Part shown: piece after piece, positions 16,990-25,953 of the stretch
Layout: every line of letters starts with the position of its first letter
Position numbering within the stretch: position 1 is the first letter of the stretch
Source of the DNA: Pseudomonas sp. RIT-PI-q
Lineage (GTDB): Bacteria > Pseudomonadota > Gammaproteobacteria > Pseudomonadales > Pseudomonadaceae
Reading direction: 5' to 3'
Assembly: GCF_001297125.1 (NCBI RefSeq)
Contig: NZ_LHPC01000045.1
Location: 1-38,382 of the forward strand
Length of the DNA: 38,382 bases
Program-made: the position numbers and the translations under genes
Notes under the pieces: model-generated
The model's database searches: none
What the model saw: the letters and a program-made list of their open reading frames with translations, nothing else
Told to the model about the DNA's origin: nothing

Positions 16990-19900
16990 TTACAGCGGAT
17001 TCGACCAACCGCCGAGTGTCATGCCCATTTGATCCAAGCCGTTCAGCAACGCTTTGATGCTCGCGTAGCGCTTGCCACTGACCGACGGCCAGTCCGGACG
17101 CTCGATGTAGAAGCGGCCGTTATCGCTTTCGATGAGGGTGCGCACGATGGCATGGCTGCGGCTGCGGTGCACCAGGAAGGTCATGCGCGGTTGCAGTTTC
17201 AAGGTGTACATCCCGCGCTGGGGCAAGGCCGCTTCGATTTCCGCCATGGTCTGCGCAGTCCATGGCGTTGCCATTCGCAAGAGCAAATCACCTTTGACCA
17301 AGGCGCTGCGATCAAACGCGGTTCCGCCCAGCGGCAGGATTCTTCCCGGGTCAGCCTGGATGCCCACCGGGGCGCCTTCGGCGACATCTTCAACGCGAAT
17401 GCCGATGGCTTCTTCCAGTTCGCTGACCCCCGCCACGCCTTCAAAGGTGTTGGAGTGGGAGTTGCCCATCAGCGCCACCCATTTATGCGCGCCACGCAGG
17501 GCCTGGTCGCTGCGAATGATCGAGCGGGCGAAGTAGTTCATCATTTTCTGCCGCGCCGTGGGCTCAACGGCAGGTTCCAGGGATCCGACCTTCTCCATAC
17601 CGTTGAGCCGGTAGCTCGCCATGCAATCGATGGCCTGCACACGAATCTTGAAACGGCGCGCCTGTTTGACCAGTTGCAGAAACGTATCGCGCCCCAGCGG
17701 GTCGGTCATGTTGCCGACATCGAGCGCGTTGAGGTAGCTCTCAAGGTCTTTCGCCATCGTCCCTGTTTCGAAAAACGTATCCAGCGCCGCTTGATGGAAG
17801 TCGGTCAGCAGATGTTCCATGTACAGGGTCTTTACGTTCTTGTTGGCCAGCAGCTCCATGTTTTCGATCAACCACTGTTTGCTGGCGATTGAACTATGGC
17901 TTTCGCCAATGACCAGGCCTCGGGCATGTTCGAGGGTTTTCGCGATAATCTCTTTGGCGCTGGCCTCGGGAGCAAGCACCGGGATCGGTGGCCGCGCGGG
18001 CAGTTGAAGCTCGGCGTAAAAGTGCACGGCATCGCGGTGCAGGCGTTTTCTGATGGCCTTGAAATCGCGGTAGGGATCGTGCTCGTTGAGGCTGTCGTAG
18101 AAGTCGCGCAACGACTCGTCGTCCTGGCCGTTCGCACCGCCTTTCAGTTCGGCCTTCAACGGCTCGGGCATGTCGTACTCCGAGGCGGGCAAGCGTAACA
18201 GGGGTGTCTTGCCGCCGCCGTTGAGACCAATCCGGGGCATGGTTTCCCATTCACCTTCGGCGTTCAAGCGTACGGGGATCGAGTCGGAAAAAGCATGGGG
18301 ATTTTCCGGATCGATGACGGCCCAATGCCCGCCACCGTTGAGTTCGGCTTCCCAGCGCACGTAGTACGGGGCGTGGTCTAGCATGATGGCGGTTGAAGGG
18401 TTGGCATTGAGTCGATAGATGCCTCGGAATTTTCCGGGTTCGGTTACCTGTGTTTCGCCTTCAAGCACTTCGTTGGCTTGCCAGTTGGCCGGGATGGTCG
18501 GCCGCGGGTTCGCCTGCGCCAGGTCTGGAAGTGCCGGCCAGCCCATTGGCCGCATGCCTTGCGCGATTAATGCCTGTTTCAGTTCTTCGAAGTTATCCAC
18601 CGTCATGGAATCGTAGGCTGGCCCGAGCGGGGTCTCCAGATTGATCCTTCCACCCGGTGTCGAGCGGATGACACTGTCGGCCATCTGCCCGTCGGCATTG
18701 CGATAAACCACCAGCACGCTGCTCCTGTAGCGCTGAAAGGTGAACATCCCCGGTTCCGGCAACAGCGCTCGCAACTCATGCGTGGTTCGGTACGCCCACG
18801 GCGTTTCCATCTGCACACGCCAGTCACCTTTGATCAACGCCTGAAGGCTGTCCGGATCGGCCAGTCCTTCGACTTCATAGGCGGGGGCCTGCGGATAGTC
18901 GGCGTATTCCATCGCCAGTCCGGGATCGGCGGCGATGGGCTGTGCGACACCGGGTTTTACATCATCGACGCGGACGCTCAGGGCATCGGTCTGTTCGCCG
19001 ATGCCACGGTAGCCTCTGAACGTCGTCATGTTTTCCCGATCGACCAACGCCACCCAGTTGGCCGGGCCTTTTATCGCTTCGTTGAAGCGGATGACCTGGC
19101 TGGCGAAAAAGCTCCTGGCCATTTGCTGATCCGGTTCCGGATCGAGGGCGGTTTTGTTGATGTTGTAGGTCGTCGACATGTCGATGGCCTGAACCCGGAT
19201 TCGCTGCGCATTGGCCACTTTTACCAGTTGCGTCAGGTTGAATCGGCCGTCGGGATCGTTGCCGGCCTTGATGTCGAGTTTGCGCAGATAGGTTTCCAGC
19301 TCTTCGGGCAATTCACCGGTGCGGGCGAAGGTGTCCAGGTCAAGCTGATTAACGTTCGCCAGCAACTCCTGCACGTACAGCGTCTTCACCCCGCGCCGCG
19401 CCAGTTCAGGCATGTTTTCGATCAGGAACTGTTTACTGCCGATACTGCCGCGGCTTTCACCGACGATCAGACCCGGTTTTTCCGCGAATGCCGTTTCGAG
19501 CAGCTCGGTGGAGGTCGTGACCTGCGCCGCTGGAGACACCGGCAGACGGGGCGTTGGTGGGTTCAGTTGATACCAGGCGTTGGCATCGCGAATCAGGTTG
19601 TTGCGAGCGGTTTCCTGACTCAGGTCGAAGCGGCTCATGCTGGTCGTCCTGCCATCGGCGCCCGCCACCGGTCTGACGTCGTCTGCGCCACCGAGCGCCC
19701 ATGCCCTCATCTCGCTGTCTTCGATTGGCGGTATGTGTGTGCCGGGCGACCGCGCCCATTCCTGGATGACGGGTCCAGCAGCGGGCGGTACGTCCATGCC
19801 GCCCTGCAACCCCAGACGCGGGATGACTTCCCACTTGCCTTCGGCGCTCAAGCGCACGGGAATCGAACCGGTGAACGCGTTGGGGTTGGCCGGATCGATA

Positions 19901-21525
19901 ATGGCCCAGTTTCCACGGCCGTTGAGGTCGCTCTCGTAACGCACGTAATAAGCGCTGTCGTTGAGCTTGATCGCGGTGGAAGGGTTGGAGGCGAGTGGGT
20001 AAATGCCCTGGAGTTTGCCGGGTTCACGGACCAGCGTGTCATCAGTCAACGGTACGTCAATCTTGAAGTTGTCCGGGACGGATGGGGTGCTGTCGGTGGG
20101 TAAACCGGTTGTGATCGGTGTTTGCTCAACGGCTCCCGCCCCGGCGCCTTCGGCCGGTTGCGTCGATCCAAGCAGATCGGCCATCTCCTTGGCTTCAGCG
20201 GCGTCAATCTCGGGGCCGACGTCTGCCAGCGAACCCGGTCCCTTGAGGACGAGCAAATTGAACAGCACATCAATGCCGCTGAGCACCGCGCCGAGGACGC
20301 CGGCCTTACGTTTTTCGGCCGTTTTTGCATTGACCGCCTGATCGATGTTCAAGCCCAGGTTGGCGATGCTGGCGCCGATCACGGGCAGGGCGACCGGCCA
20401 GCCGACGACCGCCATCGGGCCGAAGACTTTCACGCCGGCGCTGAGGTAACCGATCCAGAGTTGCTTGCGCAGATCACCATTGGAGGTCAGCGAGAGTGCG
20501 GCCTCGGCGAACATCGCGTCCTTGGTCGAGTCGCGCAGCCAGCTGAAGGCGTCGCCGTTGACGGGCTGGTTTTGCTGGTTGATCAGGTGATGGTCGTATT
20601 GGCTCCAAGCGCTGACGAGCTGGCTCAGGAGGTCGTTGATGTTCTCGGCGATGGCCTGACGGTCGGCCAGGGAAAAATGCGTCATGAACGCCCGGCGTGC
20701 AGGCGCCTTGTTCATTTGCAACAACATCCAGTAATGCATGTTCGTTGCGGTTTCCATGACCTGAAAGGCATCGGCCTCGCCGGGCAGGTAGACAATCTGC
20801 CGGCCCTTGGCGGCGACGAATCGAAGCGCGTTGATCGCGACGTAGCCCGCGACATCCAGGGTGCGAACGCTGCCCGTGCAAGGGTGTTGTGCTTGCAGCA
20901 TCGGCAGGCTGACGGGCCAAGTCAGCGGGCCGATGACGGCATGGGTGACGAAGTGAAAATCCTCGTCGCTTAACTGGCGTTTGTCCCGCGCCTGCACGGC
21001 TTTGATCAGGAAATTGCACTTGGCCAGCGTGCGGAAGTCGCTGCCGGAATCGTTCCAGAAGGCCGTCAGTCGCTCGGTGTACAACGAACTGAAGTCGATG
21101 CTCCAGAAGTCTTTCAGCACCTCGTTGCCATGCAGGCGCACTTCGTTGGTTTCATTGAACGTGCCGACGCTCGGGCCCGCGGTGTAGAAGCCCGCATACA
21201 CGTCCAGTAAATCGGCGTTGTCCTGGTCGCCCACACGAAAGCGCTGGATCACCAGTTGCGTCAGGGTAGTGGTGGCGGTTGGCGTCGCATGGACATGCTC
21301 CCAACCGGTGAAGGCTTTCAAGCTACTTTGCGAGGCGTCAAAGCGGTGGAAATACACCTGATCCGGATCAAGGCCGGTGATAGCGTATTTTTTCAGCAAA
21401 TCGCTGGCGACCTCATGAGCCGTGTCTTGCAGGCTGGGGCAGGTCTGGATGACGCTGGTGGCGATCGCCTTGAGCGCTGCCTTGTCGGCGGCATTGGGCA
21501 ATGGGCGGGTGTCTGTCGAGTTCAT
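16990..21525 (-). CDS. Large dermonecrotic-toxin-like protein with a duplicated TIKI/PMT-C2-like module
   Basis: The 1511 residues resemble the Pseudomonas dermonecrotic/polymorphic toxin (DUF6543) group. About 1-355 is the N-terminal domain. Two hydrophobic stretches follow (about 360-395 and 405-428), which could cross or enter a membrane. A module then occurs twice, at about 495-1000 and 1025-1511. Each copy has a GIY...NPSTAI / YYVR / WAxIDP / GSIPVRL or DSIPVRL block and a TIKI/erythromycin-esterase-like domain with a GES motif (690, 1208). Each copy ends with a 105-residue domain beginning AL(I/V)KGD. Copy 2 has GESH (H1210), YMEHL and GNSH (H1357); copy 1 has GESR, YVQEL and DREN, so only copy 2 looks active. 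Start chosen at the ATG 21525 (AAGGA upstream), not the TTG at 21576. No signal peptide, no immunity gene recognised. Target unknown. Confidence 0.75.
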   Translation of the reverse strand: MNSTDTRPLPNAADKAALKAIATSVIQTCPSLQDTAHEVASDLLKKYAITGLDPDQVYFHRFDASQSSLKAFTGWEHVHATPTATTTLTQLVIQRFRVGDQDNADLLDVYAGFYTAGPSVGTFNETNEVRLHGNEVLKDFWSIDFSSLYTERLTAFWNDSGSDFRTLAKCNFLIKAVQARDKRQLSDEDFHFVTHAVIGPLTWPVSLPMLQAQHPCTGSVRTLDVAGYVAINALRFVAAKGRQIVYLPGEADAFQVMETATNMHYWMLLQMNKAPARRAFMTHFSLADRQAIAENINDLLSQLVSAWSQYDHHLINQQNQPVNGDAFSWLRDSTKDAMFAEAALSLTSNGDLRKQLWIGYLSAGVKVFGPMAVVGWPVALPVIGASIANLGLNIDQAVNAKTAEKRKAGVLGAVLSGIDVLFNLLVLKGPGSLADVGPEIDAAEAKEMADLLGSTQPAEGAGAGAVEQTPITTGLPTDSTPSVPDNFKIDVPLTDDTLVREPGKLQGIYPLASNPSTAIKLNDSAYYVRYESDLNGRGNWAIIDPANPNAFTGSIPVRLSAEGKWEVIPRLGLQGGMDVPPAAGPVIQEWARSPGTHIPPIEDSEMRAWALGGADDVRPVAGADGRTTSMSRFDLSQETARNNLIRDANAWYQLNPPTPRLPVSPAAQVTTSTELLETAFAEKPGLIVGESRGSIGSKQFLIENMPELARRGVKTLYVQELLANVNQLDLDTFARTGELPEELETYLRKLDIKAGNDPDGRFNLTQLVKVANAQRIRVQAIDMSTTYNINKTALDPEPDQQMARSFFASQVIRFNEAIKGPANWVALVDRENMTTFRGYRGIGEQTDALSVRVDDVKPGVAQPIAADPGLAMEYADYPQAPAYEVEGLADPDSLQALIKGDWRVQMETPWAYRTTHELRALLPEPGMFTFQRYRSSVLVVYRNADGQMADSVIRSTPGGRINLETPLGPAYDSMTVDNFEELKQALIAQGMRPMGWPALPDLAQANPRPTIPANWQANEVLEGETQVTEPGKFRGIYRLNANPSTAIMLDHAPYYVRWEAELNGGGHWAVIDPENPHAFSDSIPVRLNAEGEWETMPRIGLNGGGKTPLLRLPASEYDMPEPLKAELKGGANGQDDESLRDFYDSLNEHDPYRDFKAIRKRLHRDAVHFYAELQLPARPPIPVLAPEASAKEIIAKTLEHARGLVIGESHSSIASKQWLIENMELLANKNVKTLYMEHLLTDFHQAALDTFFETGTMAKDLESYLNALDVGNMTDPLGRDTFLQLVKQARRFKIRVQAIDCMASYRLNGMEKVGSLEPAVEPTARQKMMNYFARSIIRSDQALRGAHKWVALMGNSHSNTFEGVAGVSELEEAIGIRVEDVAEGAPVGIQADPGRILPLGGTAFDRSALVKGDLLLRMATPWTAQTMAEIEAALPQRGMYTLKLQPRMTFLVHRSRSHAIVRTLIESDNGRFYIERPDWPSVSGKRYASIKALLNGLDQMGMTLGGWSNPL

Positions 21526-21627
21526 GCACACTCTATCCTTGAGAGATGGGCGGTCGAGATTGGCCCATTTGCTCAAGGAGGGTGCACTACATAGATATGC
21601 TTTTTGGCGGTTCGCCAGGGGGTAGTG

Positions 21628-22332
21628 TCAGCGTCTGGCCACATCCGAAAAGTAGAACTTGTCCAGCGTATGCCGCGACTCGGTGTACTCGAACTGTCGA
21701 CCGTCCTGGAGGAAGGTCTGGTTGCTGACCACGATCACATGGCTCTGGCCGTCGAGGTCCAGATGTTGCTGGTCGTCTTTGCTGCGGGGCACCGCTTCGA
21801 TGGTGCGCTGGGCGTAGGCGATCTGTAATTGCAGGGTCTGCTCGATGAAGGCGTAGATCGAGTGTTCGGCGATGTCACGAGACAGGCCGGGGATCACATC
21901 GCTGACGAAATGGTTGATGTCGAGGATCACCCGTTTGCCGTCGATCCGCCGCACCCGCTTGATCCGTGTGATCAGGCTGCCTTCTGGCGCCTTGATGTGT
22001 TCCAGCAAGGAACCTTCGAGGGGGATTTGGGTGAATTCGACCACGTCGGTACTGACGTCGTTGCCCAGCCGTGGATAGGTCTCCTGGAAACTGACGATGC
22101 CGCCGAGCTGGAATTCGATCGGGTTGGTCGACAGTACGAACGTGCCTTTGCCGTGGACTTTCTGGGCGAAGCCGCGCTCCTGAAGTTGCTCGATGGCTTT
22201 GCGCACGGTGCCGCGACTGGCCTGATAGCTCTCCATCAATTCGGTTTCGGAAGGCAACCGGGCGCCGCGTTCCAGACGTTCGGTGGTAATGCTGGCAAGC
22301 AGATCGCTGTAGATCTGGTTGTATTTACTCAT
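21628..22332 (-). CDS. treR: GntR/HutC-family trehalose operon repressor (TreR)
   Basis: Protein of 234 residues with an N-terminal winged helix (YNQIYSDLLASITTERLERG, LPSETELMESYQASRGTVRK, HGKGTFVL) and a UTRA ligand domain ending ESRHTLDKFYFSDVARR. TreR of this type is released by trehalose-6-phosphate. It is divergent from treP across a region with two palindromic operators. ATG at 22332. An upstream in-frame start at 22500 would translate a REP arm and has no family resemblance. The toxin-like gene follows 102 bp downstream on the same strand without a clear terminator between. Confidence 0.92.
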   Translation of the reverse strand: MSKYNQIYSDLLASITTERLERGARLPSETELMESYQASRGTVRKAIEQLQERGFAQKVHGKGTFVLSTNPIEFQLGGIVSFQETYPRLGNDVSTDVVEFTQIPLEGSLLEHIKAPEGSLITRIKRVRRIDGKRVILDINHFVSDVIPGLSRDIAEHSIYAFIEQTLQLQIAYAQRTIEAVPRSKDDQQHLDLDGQSHVIVVSNQTFLQDGRQFEYTESRHTLDKFYFSDVARR

Positions 22333-22412
22333 GGGGATGGCTCTGTGCTGCGCTGTACTCAAGGTTTTGAACCTTAAGGGCAGGGTCGGGGTTTGTCCAT
22401 GGCGTTCGGCTT

Positions 22413-22514
22413 CTGTAGGAGCGAGCTTGCTCGCGAAGGTCTTGAATGCGCGGCGATCATCCTGTTGGAACGCGTCATCGTTGACGACCTTCGCGAGCAA
22501 GCTCGCTCCTACAG
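22413..22514. repeat. REP inverted pair, GCGAGCTTGCTCGCGAAGG subtype
   Basis: Perfect 29-bp arms at 22413-22441 and 22486-22514. The spacer holds the conserved GAACGCGTCATCGTTGACG segment. It lies between treR and the operator/promoter, so the divergent treR transcript reads through it in its leader. The rest of the 316-bp treR-treP gap holds the operators and promoter. Confidence 0.92.
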
Positions 22515-22552
22515 GGGAGTGTTGTTATCGGTTGGTGGATAAGCAAAATGAA

Positions 22553-22599
22553 ACTCGTCTGTACGAGTTGTTGCTTTAACTCGTACAGACGAGTATTTT
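22553..22599 (+). promoter_or_regulatory. treP promoter with two TreR palindromes
   Basis: ACTCGTctgtACGAGT (22553-22568) and ACTCGTacagACGAGT (22579-22594) are each perfect 6+6 palindromes. They are also inverted copies of each other, so the whole block is a larger palindrome. A candidate promoter, -35 TTGCTT (22571-22576), 17 bp, -10 TATTTT (22594-22599), sits across the second site. Repressor bound there would block transcription. The assignment to TreR is by position and symmetry. Confidence 0.75.
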
Positions 22600-22648
22600 T
22601 CGCTTCGGCGTGCTGCCAATAACAAAAAACTACAGCGGAAGATCAAGC

Positions 22649-24091
22649 ATGAGCCACGACTATCCGAATATCGTCACTGAGCTGCTGCAAAGCCTCGGTG
22701 GCAGCGACAACCTTGAGCAGGCCGCGCACTGCGTCACGCGCCTGCGCCTGGCCCTCAAGGACCCGAGCCTGGTGCACAGCGCCACCTTGAACCAGATCGA
22801 TCTGGTCAAAGGCTCGTTCTTCACCGGCGGTTTGTTCCAGGTGGTCATCGGCCCCGGTGAAGTGGAAAAGGTCTACGCCGAACTGCGCCGTCAAACCGGC
22901 CTCGCGGCTTCGACCATCGCCGACGTCAAACAAAAAAGCGCCGACAAGATCAACGCCATGCAACGGCTGGTGCGGGTGTTTTCCGACGTGTTCATGCCAA
23001 TCCTGCCGGCGCTGATCATTGCCGGTCTGCTGATGGGCGTTAACAACCTGATTGGCGCCAAGGGCATGTTCATCGAGGGCCAGACCCTGCTGGACGCCTA
23101 CCCGAAACTCGACGGGCTGTGGAGCCTGATCAACCTGATGGCCAACACCTCGTTCGTGTTCCTTCCGGCGCTGGTGGGCTGGTCGGCGGCCAAGCGCTTT
23201 GGCGGCAGCGAAATCCTCGGCATTGTGCTCGGCCTGATGCTGGTGCACCCGGACCTGCTCAATGCCTGGAACTACGGCAAGGCAGTGGCTGGACTGGAGG
23301 GCCAGAGCCTGCCGTACTTCGACATCCTCGGTCTGTTCCAGATCGAGAAGGTTGGTTATCAGGGGCAGATCCTGCCGATCCTGCTGGCGGCCTACGTCAT
23401 GAGCACCATCGAGAAATGGCTGCGGGCGCGGGTGCCGAATGCGGTGCAATTGCTGGTGGTGCCGATCACCACCATCGTTGTTACCGGCGTGCTGGCGCTG
23501 GCCGTGATCGGTCCGGTGACCCGGCACCTGGGGATTCTGATCACCGAAGGCGTGGTCATGCTGTTCGACCTGGCGCCGATGGTCGGCGGGGCGATTTTCG
23601 GTTTGCTCTACGCGCCGCTGGTGATCACCGGCATGCACCACATGTTCCTGGCGGTCGACTTGCAGCTGATCTCCACCCAGGGCGGGACGTTCATCTGGCC
23701 GATGATCGTCATGTCCAACCTCGCCCAAGGCAGTGCCGCACTGGCGGTGTTCTACATGACGCGCAATGTGCGAGACAAAAGCATGGCCTCGACCTCGGCG
23801 ATTTCGGCTTACTTCGGCATCACTGAACCGGCGATGTTCGGGGTCAATCTTCGCTACAAATTTCCGTTTTATGCGGCCCTGATCGGCTCGGCGCTGGGTT
23901 GCATTTTCCTGTCGCTGAACAAGGTCCAGGCATCGGCGATCGGCGTTGGCGGGTTGCCCGGTTTCATCTCGATCATTCCGCAGTTCATCCCCAGTTTCGT
24001 GATCGGGATGATCATCGCCATGGTCGTGCCGTTTGTTTTGACCTGTGGGTTGAGCATGAAGATTGTTCGGCCGGGGTATCGGGTTGCCTGA
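22649..24091 (+). CDS. treP: Trehalose-specific PTS permease IIBC (TreP/TreB)
   Basis: Inner-membrane permease of 480 residues that imports trehalose as trehalose-6-phosphate. Residues 1-90 are an N-terminal IIB domain with phosphocysteine C28 (AAHCVTRLRLALKD). About 105-480 is a IIC domain of the sucrose/trehalose group with VITGMHHMFLAVD and FGITEPAMFGVNLRYKFPF. No IIA domain is present; the IIA of the fusion protein encoded at 27324 is the likely donor. ATG at 22649 follows GCGGAAG. Controlled by the adjacent operators. Confidence 0.94.
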   Translation: MSHDYPNIVTELLQSLGGSDNLEQAAHCVTRLRLALKDPSLVHSATLNQIDLVKGSFFTGGLFQVVIGPGEVEKVYAELRRQTGLAASTIADVKQKSADKINAMQRLVRVFSDVFMPILPALIIAGLLMGVNNLIGAKGMFIEGQTLLDAYPKLDGLWSLINLMANTSFVFLPALVGWSAAKRFGGSEILGIVLGLMLVHPDLLNAWNYGKAVAGLEGQSLPYFDILGLFQIEKVGYQGQILPILLAAYVMSTIEKWLRARVPNAVQLLVVPITTIVVTGVLALAVIGPVTRHLGILITEGVVMLFDLAPMVGGAIFGLLYAPLVITGMHHMFLAVDLQLISTQGGTFIWPMIVMSNLAQGSAALAVFYMTRNVRDKSMASTSAISAYFGITEPAMFGVNLRYKFPFYAALIGSALGCIFLSLNKVQASAIGVGGLPGFISIIPQFIPSFVIGMIIAMVVPFVLTCGLSMKIVRPGYRVA

Positions 24092-24100
24092 CAGATCGCT

Positions 24101-24166
24101 TTCGCGGGCAAGCCTCGCTCCTACATTGGAACGCGAAACCCTGTAGGAGCGAGGCTTGCCCGCGAA
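24101..24166. repeat. REP inverted pair between treP and treC
   Basis: Perfect 25-bp arms at 24101-24125 and 24142-24166, GAGGCTTGCCCGCGAA subtype. It lies inside the tre operon, starting 9 bp after the treP stop. Confidence 0.92.
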
Positions 24167-24208
24167 GAGGCCCGAAGGCCAGCACCAAACTTACTGAAGG
24201 AATCCGCC

Positions 24209-25858
24209 ATGCAAGACTGGCAACGCTCGGTGATCTACCAGATCTACCCAAAAAGTTTTCACAGCCACGCCGGCAACCCCACGGGGGATTTGCTCGGTGT
24301 CGTCGCCAAGCTCGACTACCTGCACTGGCTGGGTGTCGATTGCCTGTGGATCACCCCGTTCCTGCGTTCGCCCCAGCGCGACAACGGCTATGACATCAGC
24401 GATTACTACGCCATCGACCCAAGCTACGGGACCATGGCCGATTGCGAGCTGCTGATCGCCGAGGCCGGCAAGCGCGGGATCAAGTTGATGCTCGATATCG
24501 TGGTCAACCACACGTCCATCGAACACACCTGGTTCCAGCAAGCGCGCAGCAGCCTCGACAACCCGTACCGCGACTTCTACATCTGGCGCGACCAGCCGAA
24601 CAACTGGGAGTCGAAGTTCGGTGGTTCGGCCTGGGAGTACGAAGCCCAGACCGGTCAGTACTTCCTGCACCTGTTCGATCACACCCAGGCCGACCTGAAC
24701 TGGGACAACCCCAAGGTGCGTGCCGAAGTGTTCAAGATGATGCGTTTCTGGCGCGACAAGGGCGTAGGTGGTTTCCGTCTCGATGTGATCAACCTGATCT
24801 CGAAACCGGCGGATTTTCCCGAGGACAACAGCGACGGTCGACGCTTCTATACCGACGGCCCGAACGTCCACGAATACTTGCAGCAAATGCACCGCGAAGT
24901 GTTCGAGGGCCATGACCTGATCAACGTCGGCGAGATGTCGTCCACCAGCCTCGACCACTGCATTCGCTACTCGCGGCCGGAGTCGAAAGAGCTGTCGATG
25001 ACCTTCAACTTCCATCACCTGAAGGTCGATTACCCGAACCTGCAAAAGTGGATTCGCGCCGACTTCGACTTCCTCGAACTCAAGCGCATCCTCTCCGACT
25101 GGCAGACCGGCATGCAGGCCGGCGGTGGCTGGAACGCGCTGTTCTGGTGTAACCACGATCAGCCACGTGTGGTCTCGCGTTTTGGCCATGACGGCGAGCA
25201 TCGGGTGGTTTCGGCGAAGATGCTCGGCACCGCGTTGCACTTCCTCCAGGGCACGCCATTTGTGTACCAGGGCGAAGAACTCGGCATGACCAATCCGGGC
25301 TTCGATCACATCGATCAGTACCGCGATGTCGAGACGCTGAACATCTTCCGGCTCAAGCGGGAGGCGGGGGCGAGCGATGCCGACAACATGGCGGCGATCA
25401 TGCAGAAATCCCGCGACAACGGCCGCACGCCGATGCACTGGAATGCCGAGCCGAACGCCGGTTTCAGCGCTGTCGAGCCGTGGATCGCAGTGCCGGCCAA
25501 CGCCGCGCAGATCAACGTGGCGACCCAACTCGATGACCCGGATTCGGTGCTGCATCACTACCGTCAATTGATTGCCCTGCGCCGCAGCGAAGCGCTGATG
25601 TCCGACGGCGTTTACCGGCAACTGCTGCCCGAGCACAGGCAAATCTGGGCGTATGTCCGTGAAGGCAATGGCGAACGATTGCTGGTGTTGAACAACTTCT
25701 ACGGCACCGCGTGTGAAGTCCAATTGCCGGATGAAATTATCAACGAAGCGATGGGCCAGCGCGTGGTGATCAGCAACTACCCGGACTGTCCGCCGCGAAA
25801 TAGGCAGGTCTCTTTACGGCCTTATGAGTCGTTCGTGCTGCACCTGACTCACCACTAA
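24209..25858 (+). CDS. treC: Trehalose-6-phosphate hydrolase (TreC)
   Basis: Cytoplasmic GH13 enzyme of 549 residues that splits trehalose-6-P to glucose and glucose-6-P. Conserved regions: DIVVNHTS (96-103), nucleophile Asp192 in GFRLDVINL, acid/base Glu242 in NVGEMSS, and Asp317 in FWCNHDQPR. Length matches the family (about 550). The ribosome site GAAGGA precedes the ATG. It acts directly after TreP import. Confidence 0.95.
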   Translation: MQDWQRSVIYQIYPKSFHSHAGNPTGDLLGVVAKLDYLHWLGVDCLWITPFLRSPQRDNGYDISDYYAIDPSYGTMADCELLIAEAGKRGIKLMLDIVVNHTSIEHTWFQQARSSLDNPYRDFYIWRDQPNNWESKFGGSAWEYEAQTGQYFLHLFDHTQADLNWDNPKVRAEVFKMMRFWRDKGVGGFRLDVINLISKPADFPEDNSDGRRFYTDGPNVHEYLQQMHREVFEGHDLINVGEMSSTSLDHCIRYSRPESKELSMTFNFHHLKVDYPNLQKWIRADFDFLELKRILSDWQTGMQAGGGWNALFWCNHDQPRVVSRFGHDGEHRVVSAKMLGTALHFLQGTPFVYQGEELGMTNPGFDHIDQYRDVETLNIFRLKREAGASDADNMAAIMQKSRDNGRTPMHWNAEPNAGFSAVEPWIAVPANAAQINVATQLDDPDSVLHHYRQLIALRRSEALMSDGVYRQLLPEHRQIWAYVREGNGERLLVLNNFYGTACEVQLPDEIINEAMGQRVVISNYPDCPPRNRQVSLRPYESFVLHLTHH

Positions 25859-25953
25859 AAAAGCACCGATTTTAAAAAACACGCAGAACGCTGCGCGGGG
25901 GAGTTTTGCGCGCCGTTTTTGCCGAATCGCACAATAAAAATAATGGGTGGCTC

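Noticed and set aside
22333..22500. N-terminal extension of TreR (and similar extensions of the PTS fusion, the CxxC protein and the I42 inhibitor)
   Set aside because: These extensions translate REP sequence and precede a well-placed ATG that matches the family start.
24191..25723. Long antisense frames opposite treC, guaA (15268-16788) and the PTS fusion (28572-29813)
   Set aside because: Each lies opposite a gene with intact catalytic motifs and shows no recognisable domain.
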